From Chenopodium formosanum (taxonomy: Eukaryota > Streptophyta > Magnoliopsida > Caryophyllales > Amaranthaceae), in NCBI GenBank assembly GCA_024500155.1, contig CM044858.1:26678786-26742785 (forward strand): a DNA stretch of 64,000 bases, written 5' to 3'. Shown one piece after another: positions 33,789 to 43,200 of the stretch. The translations under genes and the position numbers were made by a program. Each line of letters begins with the position of its first letter. Position 1 is the first letter of the stretch. The notes under the pieces are model-generated. The model ran no database searches. It worked only from the letters and a program-made list of their open reading frames with translations, and had not been told where the DNA came from.

Positions 33789-34651
33789 GCTCTAATACCA
33801 ATTTGCTAGGAATTAGCTCATAATAGAGGGATTAGGAAGATGAATAATGCAGAATGTAGCTAAGTAACAGATATTTGTATTGATGATAAGTGTAATCGAA
33901 CAATACAATCACTTTTCATTCGAGAGGAAGAGTATCTCTCCAAGTTTGTTTACTCAATAATGATTTGCATACCTTCCTCCTTAAGCAAACCTCTATTAAT
34001 ACAATTAATCACAACAAACTAACTGGCTTAGGGCATAACAAACTAGGCAATGAATTACAAAATCAAACAAGGGCAAATCGAGTTTTCTCCATTTCCAATT
34101 CGAATGCCCACTGTCACCATACTCCAAGCGTTGTTGCGAGCCAGCGAATGAATTATCCCACTGATATGGTGGTCCATTCTCCATGGATGAGCGGTTTTCC
34201 AAAGCGGAGCAGCAAACTGACAGTGAGGTCCGATTTGAACACCGCCAAAGCCTCCGTGATCTCCTAAAAACACGACCAAGTACTCTAGCAATCTCTTGCA
34301 ATCTCTTGTTCCAGCAAATTCAAGTGTTGCGCATGGGTCAGACGAGCCATCTACTTCTCCGACGAGGATCGAGAGTGCTCTAATACCAATTTGCTAGGAA
34401 TTAGCTCATAATAGAGGGATTAGGAAGATGAATAATGCAGAATGTAGCTAAGTAACAGATATTTGTATTGATGATAAGTGTAATCAAACAATACAATCAC
34501 TTTTCATTCGAGAGGAAGAGTATCTCTCCAAGTTTGTTTACTCAATAATGATTTGCATACCTTCCTCCTCAAGCAAACCTCTATTAATACAATTAATCAC
34601 AACAAACTAACTGGCTTAGGGAATAACAAACTAGGCAATGAATTACAAAAT
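33476..34651. repeat. 588-bp tandem duplication of gag start plus LTR
   Basis: 33476-34063 and 34064-34651 are near-identical, each running from CAAACAAGGGCAAATCGAGT to GCAATGAATTACAAAAT. Each contains the gag start, primer-binding-site complement and about 260 bp of LTR. The junction has a short ATCAAAC microhomology. It therefore gives two primer-binding sites (33789-33800 and 34377-34388). Confidence 0.9.
34377..34388 (-). other. Primer-binding site, initiator tRNA-Met type
   Basis: Minus strand TGGTATTAGAGC, one base from the common TGGTATCAGAGC. It lies three bases inside the 5' LTR end; a duplicated copy is at 33789-33800. Confidence 0.8.
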
Positions 34652-34752
34652 TGCAGCTCATTCTTCATTAATTAGACGCTGAAGCTGATTTGGTTCTCCT
34701 TCGAGCATAAGTGAACGGTATAGCAGGCCCAAACCTCATAAATCTTCTAACA
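34392..34752 (-). repeat. 5' LTR of the minus-strand gypsy
   Basis: Matches 26870-27385 over 34392-34729. Its last bases (minus strand TGTTAGAAGATTTATGAGG) differ from the 3' LTR start (TGCAAGGGACCAGCCC), so one outer end was replaced or the two LTRs come from different copies. Confidence 0.7.
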
Positions 34753-35224
34753 AGCCCTTTCTAATTCATCTACGTTAAAGCCTTCTTCTAAACAAAAAAT
34801 ACCCCTATAAAAAATAATACAATTCCAATTAAATAAAAAGATTACATCTTTGTTTATATTCAGGCCATAATTTAAGGTCTTTTAATTGGCACATGCCAAT
34901 ATTATTTCTCGAGAAATTAATTTTCAAAGTACCACACAAACATCCAAAAAAACTTCATCTCAAATATATAGAACAAAACATAATCCAAATATACAATAGT
35001 CCAAGTCACCAATTTAAAGCACACACCAAAAAATAAAACTAATAAAAAAAAATTAAAAAAAAAAAAACAGCTCAAAAGAATTGGGCATTATGCTGTTGTT
35101 AAAAAAAGAGAAAATGTTAATATGCAAGCCTAAATATGAAGAAAAAAACTAAGCAAAAATACCTTCCCAACAAAGACGGGAAAACAAAGTGACAATTGTC
35201 CACCCCAAAGAACCCTATTAAATA
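34753..35224. other. AT-rich DNA, nothing recognised
   Basis: A/T-rich spacer with an A run near 35045-35066. Confidence 0.4.
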
Positions 35225-35739
35225 CTTCATCCGCTTTTTAATACTTGCAACACACACTTTTTCACGGTATTAAGAAAAGTGGGGTTCACATAACTTAATA
35301 CACTTTAAAATGAGGTGGGAGTATAATTAAGTGGGTCAGGACCTTTAATTAAGGAAAATAGTACTCCCTCCGTCTCCAAAACTTCGACCCTTTTGGCTTA
35401 ATTTTAGTCCCAAAATAATCGACCCATATGCATTAAAATACCCACTAACTTTGCAACAATATTTGTGCAAAATTAGATTCCCCATATAAAATTTTGTTTT
35501 TTCCATGTATTTTTATTACTTTTTCTCTCTACTTTTTTACAAACCCCATGTAAATTTATCTTTCCAATATATTTTTACTTCTTGTTATTTAACTTTCTTA
35601 ATACCAGCGAAATCAATCTAAAAGGGTCAAAGTTTTGGGGACGGAGGGATTAAAACTTTTTCCTTAAATAACTTTCCAATGATAGTGTGTCGAAAGTATA
35701 GTGACATTTCCATTTTAAGGAAGCGTTGCAAAAACGAAG
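35225..35739. mobile_element. Stowaway-like MITE split by another MITE
   Basis: Outer ends CTTCATCCGCTTTTTAATAC...TTGCAAC and GCGTTGCAAAAACGAAG with TA borders. The element is interrupted by 35364-35650. Without the insert it is about 225 bp, close to the related copy at 25273-25493. Confidence 0.65.
35364..35650. mobile_element. Stowaway MITE nested in a MITE
   Basis: CTCCCTCCGTCTCCAAAACT...TCGACCCTTTT at the left and AAAGGGTCAAAGTTTTGGGG...ACGGAGGGAT at the right, TA on both sides. 287 bp. Confidence 0.85.
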
Positions 35740-35885
35740 TATATATCAACAATCATTATAGAGCCCAAGCAATTGCATCTAAATTTTAAACACAACTTAA
35801 CAAATCTAAATAACCACCCCAATAAAACTGATAATTATTGTTGGCTACAGAGCAGCGACAAGAAAATTAAAGATGAAATTATAAC

Positions 35886-36072
35886 CTGGTGCCTGTAATT
35901 CCAGTACCCATATACCCAGCAATCAGAATCGCCCATCTAGACCCAACAGAATCATCATCAACGACGTCCATTTGAGGAAAAGCATGATTAATTATCGAAA
36001 AACGATAAGACAGCAATCAAATGCTATAACCAACAAATTCTTGTAGTTTGCTGCCTTCGTCTTCTCCATGTT
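35886..36072 (-). pseudogene. Vacuolar processing enzyme (legumain) exon 1 fragment
   Basis: Minus strand: an ATG at 36070-36072 opens MEKTKAANYKNLLVIAFDCC (signal-peptide-like) but stops at FR. In another frame DDDSVGSRWAILIAG is followed, after a one-base shift, by GYWNYRHQ, ending at a GT donor (35885-35884). Plant legumains have the same GTRWAVLVAG...GYxNYRHQ start of the protease domain with the first intron right after RHQ. No following exon (ADVCHAYQ...) was found. A captured or left-behind single exon, non-functional. Confidence 0.5.
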
Positions 36073-36497
36073 TCTCATGCAAGCATTCTTAGAAATCTGG
36101 GTGTTACCTCCTCCCATGGTTTTAGCAGTTTAAAGTTGCAAACCCTAATCCAGGATAATTTGGTGGGTATAATTTCGAGGAAAGTTGGATGAGAGAGTGA
36201 GGTAATGGAGAAATTTTCAGACAAAAAAAAAAAAATCTTCAAGGTGGAAGACATAACTAACAAAGAAATAGAGGAAAATTCAACGTGGCACAACACAACA
36301 TATAGTTGGAAAACAAAGCAAGCTAAGGTAGGCCATGTGTTAAAAACGAAAAAGACAAAACTTTCCTAGGTAAAATAGGCAATTTAGTCAAGGGGGCAGA
36401 GGACAAAGTTGGTAACTCACTGTTCTTAAGGACTGATAAGATTGGAATGGTAATTTTAGTGTTTGGGACTTTATAACGGTAAGATGGAAACAATGCC
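36073..36497. other. AT-rich DNA, nothing recognised
   Basis: Short chance frames only. Confidence 0.35.
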
Positions 36498-36620
36498 AAG
36501 AATAATCCCAAATTTGCTCCATCTGCCCAAAATAATCCCCCCTTTCAATGTTTTTTTGATAATCCCAACTTCAATACCCCATCCGCGCAAAACAGTCCAG
36601 AGAAACCCCAACCCCACCTG
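36498..36620. repeat. Solitary MULE-family terminal repeat
   Basis: AATAATCCCAAATTTGCTCC, AATAATCCCCCCTTT, GATAATCCCAACTTCAATAC and CCCATCCGCGCAAAACAG repeat the arm structure of MULE-A and MULE-C. No inverted partner was found nearby, so this is a remnant. Confidence 0.55.
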
Positions 36621-36749
36621 ATCCTGAACAAAAAAACACTTATTTTGTCAACTACTAATTTTAGAGGCTATTTCATTAATCATAGTCTAAAGAATAATTA
36701 TTTTACCAATAATCAATTTTAGAGGCTATTTTATTAATTACATGTGATG

Positions 36750-36751
<2 letters not shown>

Positions 36752-36818
<67 letters not shown>
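36752..36818. repeat. TA microsatellite (left half)
   Basis: 67 bp of AT/TA dinucleotide directly abutting the GACCCGA element; the run continues on its other side at 37497-37525. Confidence 0.95.
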
Positions 36819-36821
<3 letters not shown>

Positions 36822-37485
36822 CTGACAATCTTGACCCAGACCCAATGACCCGACCCGATCCATGACCCGAAATTGACCCAAAACCCGAATCAACCCGACC
36901 CATACCCAACCCGAAGTGGAACTGACCCAACCTTGACCCAAAACCCGAAATGACCCAACCCAAAACGACCCGACCCGAAGTTGACCCGAGACCCAAAGTT
37001 GACCCGACTCGAAGTTGACTCGACCTTTAACTTGAATGAATTGACCCAAATAGAGTCGAAATCCAAAGTGATCTTGACCAAAATTATTTTATACCCGAAA
37101 TGACCAGAATCTATTTAAGCTAAAGACTTGACCTTAGCTAACCGAAATAGAAAAAAGCCGCAATCAAATTGACTTATATAAATATAATGAGTTTTTCGTC
37201 AAAAAATAAATAAATATGTATACAGAGTTGAATTTAACCCAATGCATCACCCGAATATGATTCGACTCGAAGTTGACCCGAAAATTGGACCCAAAAATTG
37301 ACCCGACCTAACCCGACCCAAACTTGACCCGACCTGAACTCAACCCGAAGTGTTGACCTGATACCCGACCCGACCCGATTATCAGTCAACCCGAAATCAA
37401 CCCGAAACCCAAAATGACCCGATAACCTTTTGACCCGAATTTGACCCGACCTGAAATGACCCGACCCGAATGACCCATTTTCCAA

Positions 37486-37496
<11 letters not shown>
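36819..37496. mobile_element. GACCCGAA-repeat element, copy 2, inside a TA microsatellite
   Basis: Starts GACCTGACAATCTTGACCC and ends TGACCCATTTTCCAAG, like the copy at 21717-22278. Arms are tandem GACCCGA/ACCCGAAATGACCC units; the core is AT-rich. TA repeat lies on both sides, as expected if it inserted into the microsatellite. Long frames on the minus strand (Gly/Ser/Val-rich) come from the repeats and are not genes. Confidence 0.6.

Positions 37497-37525
<29 letters not shown>
37497..37525. repeat. TA microsatellite (right half)
   Basis: 29 bp of TA repeat, right of the GACCCGA element. Confidence 0.95.
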
Positions 37526-37528
<3 letters not shown>

Positions 37529-38328
37529 ATACTATTTTATCATCATAATAAGTATAAACCATTAACAAACTAAAATTATAGAAAATTAATCGTACATGAT
37601 TAACAATATATTTTAATTATACATTGTAGTCTTATAATTACACATATTAACAATTCGGTGTGATTAGCCTTAGTCACAGAGTGAGTAAGCTGGATTTCTA
37701 TAACTTGCAGATTTAATGGCCAAATCCTCTATTTAGAAGTTTTCACATGGAAGATTTGATGGGAGCTCATTTTGATGAGGTGAAAAATGATGTCTCCAAA
37801 ACACACGCCGCACGCACACCCAAAAAAATAAAAAATAAATAAAAACTGATCTGTAGAACTTGTTTGATTAGTAAACCTGAAATTACCTGTATTTACCTTG
37901 AATGTGGTCAAATTTACAAGAACAATAATTAATTACTTCACATCAACTCATATTTTCTTTAACCTTATCACTTTTAAGCCATATTGTAGAGAACAACTTT
38001 TCACAATTTCGATCATTGGGGTCAGTTTTTATCAGGTCCAAGCTTGCACTCTGTTAGTTACACTTCAAAATACACATGCAACAATAATTAAAGACATAAG
38101 AACTTTAATAATGGTAGTTTTATCCTCTTCATTCTGCTGAATATGAATGCATACATTGATAACAAAAACTAATGAAGATTATCGAAAATCTGTTCCACGT
38201 AGGACACTAAATTCACCTCAAAAAACAGTGTCAAATCCTAGGGGTTGTGTATGGACAATTAACACCTTATTTGGACCAAAAATATGGACAATTATCCATG
38301 CTTGACATGAGTTTTCGAGTTCGAGTAA
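37526..38328. other. AT-rich DNA, nothing recognised
   Basis: No frame, terminal repeat or known motif up to the target duplication of the next gypsy element. Confidence 0.4.
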
Positions 38329-38333
38329 CATTC

Positions 38334-38752
38334 TGCAACACACCCACTCCCACCTCCTGTGACTATCACCTACAGCAGACGCCAGAACAGGACAGCAGCA
38401 GCAGGAGTAGAGCACCACCAACAACAACAAACCTTGGCAGCAACAAGAGGAGCAGGGGACCGTTGAGCAATAGAGCAGACCAGCTACTTTTTGGTATTTG
38501 TTTGTAATGCACTTAACTAGAAAGAGGACAAGGAGAGTACTTGTAACAATTAAGGCATTATTGCCACTTTTAGCTTATTAGTAGTAGTATAAATAGTGGC
38601 TGTCTAGGAAGAGGGAGGATATCTAGAAATTATTTGTAATAGACCCTTGGAGAGTCACGGCCTAAAGCCATGTTTATCTTTTGAAGCTTTCAAGCTAATC
38701 AAATTACAATCCGTCCTTCTAAATTATTGTTGAGTACACGCATTCCGTTGCA
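38334..38752 (+). repeat. 5' LTR
   Basis: 419 bp. Contains a TATA-like AGTATAAATAGTGG (about 38587-38600), the probable start of the genomic RNA, and CAG/CAACAA-rich U3. It differs from the 3' LTR by four C/T changes. Confidence 0.97.
38587..38600 (+). promoter_or_regulatory. LTR promoter TATA box
   Basis: AGTATAAATAGTGG inside the 5' LTR matches the plant TATA consensus and is conserved in the 3' LTR (43886-43899). Confidence 0.6.
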
Positions 38753-38754
38753 GT

Positions 38755-38766
38755 TGGTATCAGAGC
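38755..38766 (+). other. Primer-binding site for initiator tRNA-Met
   Basis: TGGTATCAGAGC, two bases after the LTR, perfectly matching the 3' end of initiator tRNA-Met as used by most plant Ty3/gypsy elements. Confidence 0.95.
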
Positions 38767-38770
38767 AACC

Positions 38771-39751
38771 ATGCCGCTAATGCCGTTAACCGTTAAGCCG
38801 GAGAAGGTGGCGGCACTAGAAGAACGAGTGGAGGAGATTTGTGAGAAACTCGGAGATGGCGAAAATTCGATGCAACACACACTGCTCGAGAAACAAGACG
38901 AGAGTATAGACAAGGTTCGGCAATCCATGGAGGGAAAAATGGACCGATTCCGACAAGACATCACCCAGCAGGTGGGAATGACAGCAAGCCGGCATGACAA
39001 GGCCTTGGAGGAGATTCGCAACGCTCTTAAAGCCTTGGGAAAACAGCCCAACGGTGGGAACGAAGAGGTGGAGCAACCACTTAACATGGGTGGCTTTGAG
39101 GGAACACCTCATCTGAACGGTGGCAACAACGAATAACAATTCGGCGCTGGAATGTTCAATGGAATTCGAATCGGAAGTTGGGAAGCAGGAGGCGGAGGAG
39201 AGTACCGTGTTCGCCACCACGACCAGCAGGAGAACCGTGGAAACTGGAAGTTTCGAAAGTTGGATATGCCGGTGTTCGACGGGTCCGACCCGGATGGGTG
39301 GATACTCCGAGGCGAGCAATATTTCCAGTTTTACCATTTGACGGAGGTGGAGAGGATTCAAGCCGCGGTTGTCTCCATGGACGGCGACGCGCTGAGGTGG
39401 TACCAGTGGGAGCACCGCCGGTGACCGGTCATCAATTGGGAGGACTTAAAGCTACGCGTCCTGACCCAGTTCCGACCGATCAATACGGGCACCCTACACG
39501 AACAATGGTTGGCTGTTACCTAGGTGACGACGGTGGTGGAATACCGGCGAACATTCATAGAGAGGGCGGCGCCGCTGACTGATGGGCCTGAGAGTATAAT
39601 GAAGGCTCAGTTTGTGAACGGGCTCAGGGAAGACATAAAGGCCGAGATCTGAATGCTCAACCCATTAACCCTCGAAGACGCCATGGATCTTGCGATCCGG
39701 GTCGAGGAACAAAACCGGGTTAATGGATTAAGGAAAACGGGTGGGGCATAA
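38771..39751 (+). pseudogene. gag: gag, one frame broken by five stop codons
   Basis: ATG at 38771, five bases after the primer-binding site. The first 121 residues form a charged coiled coil (LEERVEEICEKLGDGENSM...). The same frame then continues with WKFRKLDMPVFDGSDPDGWI, FYHLTEVERIQAAVVSMDG, INWEDLKLRVLTQF, VEYRRTFIERAAPLTDGP and LEDAMDLAIRVEEQNRV, a capsid-like retrotransposon gag domain. Stops: TAA 39134, TGA 39422, TAG 39521, TGA 39650, TAA 39749. Each is one C-to-T step from a Gln or Arg codon, and at the third and fourth the relatives have Gln or Arg. The reading frame itself is preserved, so damage is by point mutation. Confidence 0.85.
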
Positions 39752-40040
39752 CCGAAACCCAGTCAATACTCTTACTTACTCTTACTTTAATTGAAGTCCT
39801 GCAGCAACTCTAGGAGTTAGATCGACCCACAACTCAACCCAAAATTTCCAGCCCAGCCCACACTCCCTTAACAAAACCACAAACACCAACCCACAGCCCA
39901 CAAACTCCTATCGATCCAACCCAACACCACAAAGTTCCGCAGCCTCTGTTTCAAACCCAAACTCCAATTACACCAACCGTAGCAACACCACTCCCTACCA
40001 GAACCGCAACAACTCCGGCACAACCCAGTTCAGCGGTCAG

Positions 40041-40238
40041 GTGCGTAGGCTAACTGACCGGGAAATTCAAGATAAGAAAGCTAGGGGCCTTTGTTTTAGG
40101 TGTGACGGAAGATGGACGGGTCCCACTCATGTATGTACGGCGAAGGGACTTAGCGTCCTATTGGTGGAGGATGACGAGGAGAGTGAAGAAGGGGAGTTAG
40201 CGGTGTTGGAAAATCAGGCGAGGAGGAGGAACCTTTGA
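40041..40238 (+). pseudogene. gag: gag C-terminus with zinc knuckle, out of frame
   Basis: RRLTDREIQDKKARGLCFRC followed by DGRWTGPTHVC gives a C-x2-C-x8-H-x-C knuckle, slightly longer than the usual CCHC spacing (C-x2-C-x7-H-x-C in the relative at 32850). An acidic tail follows (LLVEDDEESEEGE). It lies in a different frame from gag upstream and pol downstream, so at least two indels, or one indel and a programmed shift, separate them. A Thr/Asn/Pro-rich spacer (39755-40040) precedes it. Confidence 0.75.
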
Positions 40239-43200
40239 CGACCACCGTTGTGTCTATGAACTCGATCATGGGGTTGACCAATCCTAAGACAATGAGACTC
40301 AAAAGGGAGATAAAAGGGGAAAGTGTGATAGTCATGATCGATCCCGGTGGGACGCATAATTTTATTTCGTTGCAGGCGGTGCGAAGGTTGGGGTTGGAGG
40401 TGACTGGAAGTGCGTCGTTCGGAGTTTCTCTGGGGAACGGAGAAAATATTAAGGCGAAGGGGCAGTGTTTGGGAGTGAGACTAAAGCTCAGTGACGAAGT
40501 GGAAATTGAGGAAGAATTCTTGCCTCTTCAATTGGGTAACTCTGATGTTATATTGGGCATCCAATGGTTGGAAAAGTTGGGATCAGTGTTGACTAATTGG
40601 AAAATACAGGAAATGAGTTTCTCAATGGGGGGTAAAATGGTGACAGTGAAAGAGGACCCGAGTTTTGCGAAAACAGGCATTACCCTCAAGGCCATGTTCA
40701 AGACAATTAAGAAGGAAAAAGGGGGAATGTTAGTGGAGTTAAATAGAGTGGAAGGGGAGCAGCCCATTAAGGCAGGAAGTGTGCCAGAATTTTTGAGAGG
40801 AGTGATTTCAGAGTTTGAAGGGGTTTTTAGTGAACCGAGAGGATTTCCTTCGAGCTGGGGACATGAACACGCAATCATCCTCAAAGAAGGGAGCAATCCC
40901 GTTAGCGTGCGGCCCTATAGATACCCCCAATTTCAAAAGGATGAAATTGAGAAGTTAATTCGGGAGATGTTAATGGCCGGCATCATACGCCCTTCAACAA
41001 GCCCGTTCTCGAGTCCGGTGTTGTTAGTGAAGAAGAAGGATGGCTCTTGGAGGTTTTGTGTGGATTACCGGGCACTCAACAAGGAGACCGTCCCCAACAA
41101 ATACCCAATTCCGGTGATAGATGAGTTGTTAGATGAGTTGCACGGGGCACATGTGTTCACCAAGCTAGACCTTAAGGCGGGATATCATCAAATCCTTGTG
41201 AAGCTGGAAGACACTCCTAAGACGGCATTCCGAACACACGAGGGACATTACGAATTTTTAGTAATGCCATTCGGGTTAACGAATGCTCCGGCGACATTTC
41301 AATCATTGATGAACGAGGTATTTCGGCCGTATTTACGCAAGTTTGTACTCGTATTTTTTTATGATATACTCGTATATAGCCCAAGTGTGAGTGCTCATGT
41401 GGAACATGTTAAGTTAGTGCTGGAGGTTCTTAAGGCCCATTCGTTGTTTGCTAATATCAACAAATGTGAGTTTGGAAAAAATGTGGTGGCATACTTGGGC
41501 CACATAATTTCAAGTGAGGGAGTTTTAGTGGACCAAGATAAAATTCAAGCCATGTTAAAATGGCCCACTCCCAAGTCATTGAGAGATCTAAGAGGATTTC
41601 TTAGGCTCACTGGGTATTATAGGAAATTCATTTTCCACTATGCCCAAATTGCACTGCCTTTAACTTCCCAACTCAAACGTGATAGCTTTGGGTGGTGCGA
41701 CACTGCTCAACAAGCGTTTATGAAATTGAAGCTCGCCATGACCACCGCCCCTGTTTTGGTGATGCCGGAATTCGAAAAGGCTTTTGTGGTGGAATCCGAT
41801 GCATCGGGATTCGGATTAGGGACTGTGCTCATGCAAGAAGGAAGACCCGTGGCCTTCTATAGCAAGATGTTAGGGCCGAGTGGTCGGAGTAAATCGATCT
41901 ACGAGAAAGAACTCATGGCGGTGTGTTTGGCGGTACAAAAATGGAAACACTATCTATTGGGGAGGAGGTTCATAATTAGGAGTGATCAACAAAGTTTAAG
42001 GTTTATTACTCAACAAAGAGAAGTGGGAATGGAGTATCAACGGTGGATTCGCAAATTAATCGGATTTGAATTTGAAATTGAATATAAGCCGGGGGTAGCT
42101 AATAGAGTCGCCGATGCGTTGTCTAGGAGGGAAGATGATGAGCAGGAGGTTGAATTTGGGGCTCTCGTGACAGTTCAGGGGGTGGATTGGAGCACCCTTG
42201 AGCGGGAAATTGCTGATGATACTTGGATACAGAAGATACGGGGCGAAATTGAGAAGGGAGAAGGGCAGCCCGGATTTACTGTAGAGGGCCGACACTTATT
42301 GTACAAGGGGCGGCTGATTATACCTCAAAAGTCGGCAGTGAAGTCGGAGTTGTTTCGACTTTACCACGACTCCCCGGAGGGAGGCCATGAGGGTGAAACG
42401 AAGACTTACCTAAGGCTTGCCCACGAGTGGTATTGGGTGGGGATGAGACGTGAAGTGGCGGCATGGGTCCGAGAGTGTGTAATCTGTCAACGCAATAACC
42501 ATTCGCAAAAGTCTCCGGCGGGCCTCTTACAACCATTACCCATTCCGGAGCGAGTGTGGGAAGATATTACAATGGATTTCGTTGAGGGATTGCCAAAATC
42601 AAAGGGTGTGGATACGATTTTGGTGGTGGTGGACTGTTTGTCCAAATATGCTCATTTTTTGGGACTCAAACACCCCTTCACGGCGGTGAGTGTGGCGGAC
42701 TTATTTGCTAGAGAGATAGTGAGACTACATGGGGTACCGAGTAGCATTGTTTCGGATCGAGATAGGGTGTTTGTGAGCTTGTTTTGGAGGGAGTTGTTCC
42801 GCTTACAAGGCACGGACCTTAAGCGTAGCACCTCATACCACCCCCAAACGGATGGGCAATCGGAGGTGGTCAACAAAAGGTTAGAGACCTACTTGCGGTG
42901 TTTTGCGGGTGAACAACCGCGATCATGGGCAAAATGGCTTCATTGGGCTGAGTATTCGTACAACACGGCTATTCACTCGTCCACTGACACCTCCCCTTTT
43001 AAGGTCCTCTATGGAAGGGATCCACCTCGTCTCTTAAGGGTGGGCTTAGGCCAAACTGTGGTGGGTACGGTTGAGGAGCACTTACAGGAGAGAGATGCTA
43101 TGTTGGATGAACTTAAAATTAATTTGATAAAGGCCCAACAAGTCATGAAGGATAATGCTGACAAGAAGAGGAGGGAGGTAGAATTCCAGATCGGAGACCG

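Larger units (their letters stand above)
26870..34752 (-). mobile_element. Decayed Ty3/gypsy chromovirus, minus strand, multiply invaded
   Basis: On the minus strand: 5' LTR (34752-34392), initiator tRNA-Met primer-binding site (TGGTATTAGAGC), gag, zinc knuckle, protease, RT, RNase H, integrase, chromodomain, polypurine tract and 3' LTR (27411-26870). It carries three later insertions (31799-32369, about 30656-31553, 28936-29563), a 588-bp tandem duplication of gag-start plus LTR, and many stops. LTR lengths differ (361 against 542 bp), and the outer 30 bp of the two LTRs do not match. No convincing target duplication was seen. The RT keeps its catalytic Asp pair but the element is clearly dead. 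Similar in order to 38334-44051 but a different family. Confidence 0.9.

Noticed and set aside
36703..37530. Gly/Ser/Val-rich minus-strand frames of up to 103 residues
   Set aside because: Direct translations of GACCCGA repeats and TA microsatellite (Tyr-Ile runs); not genes.
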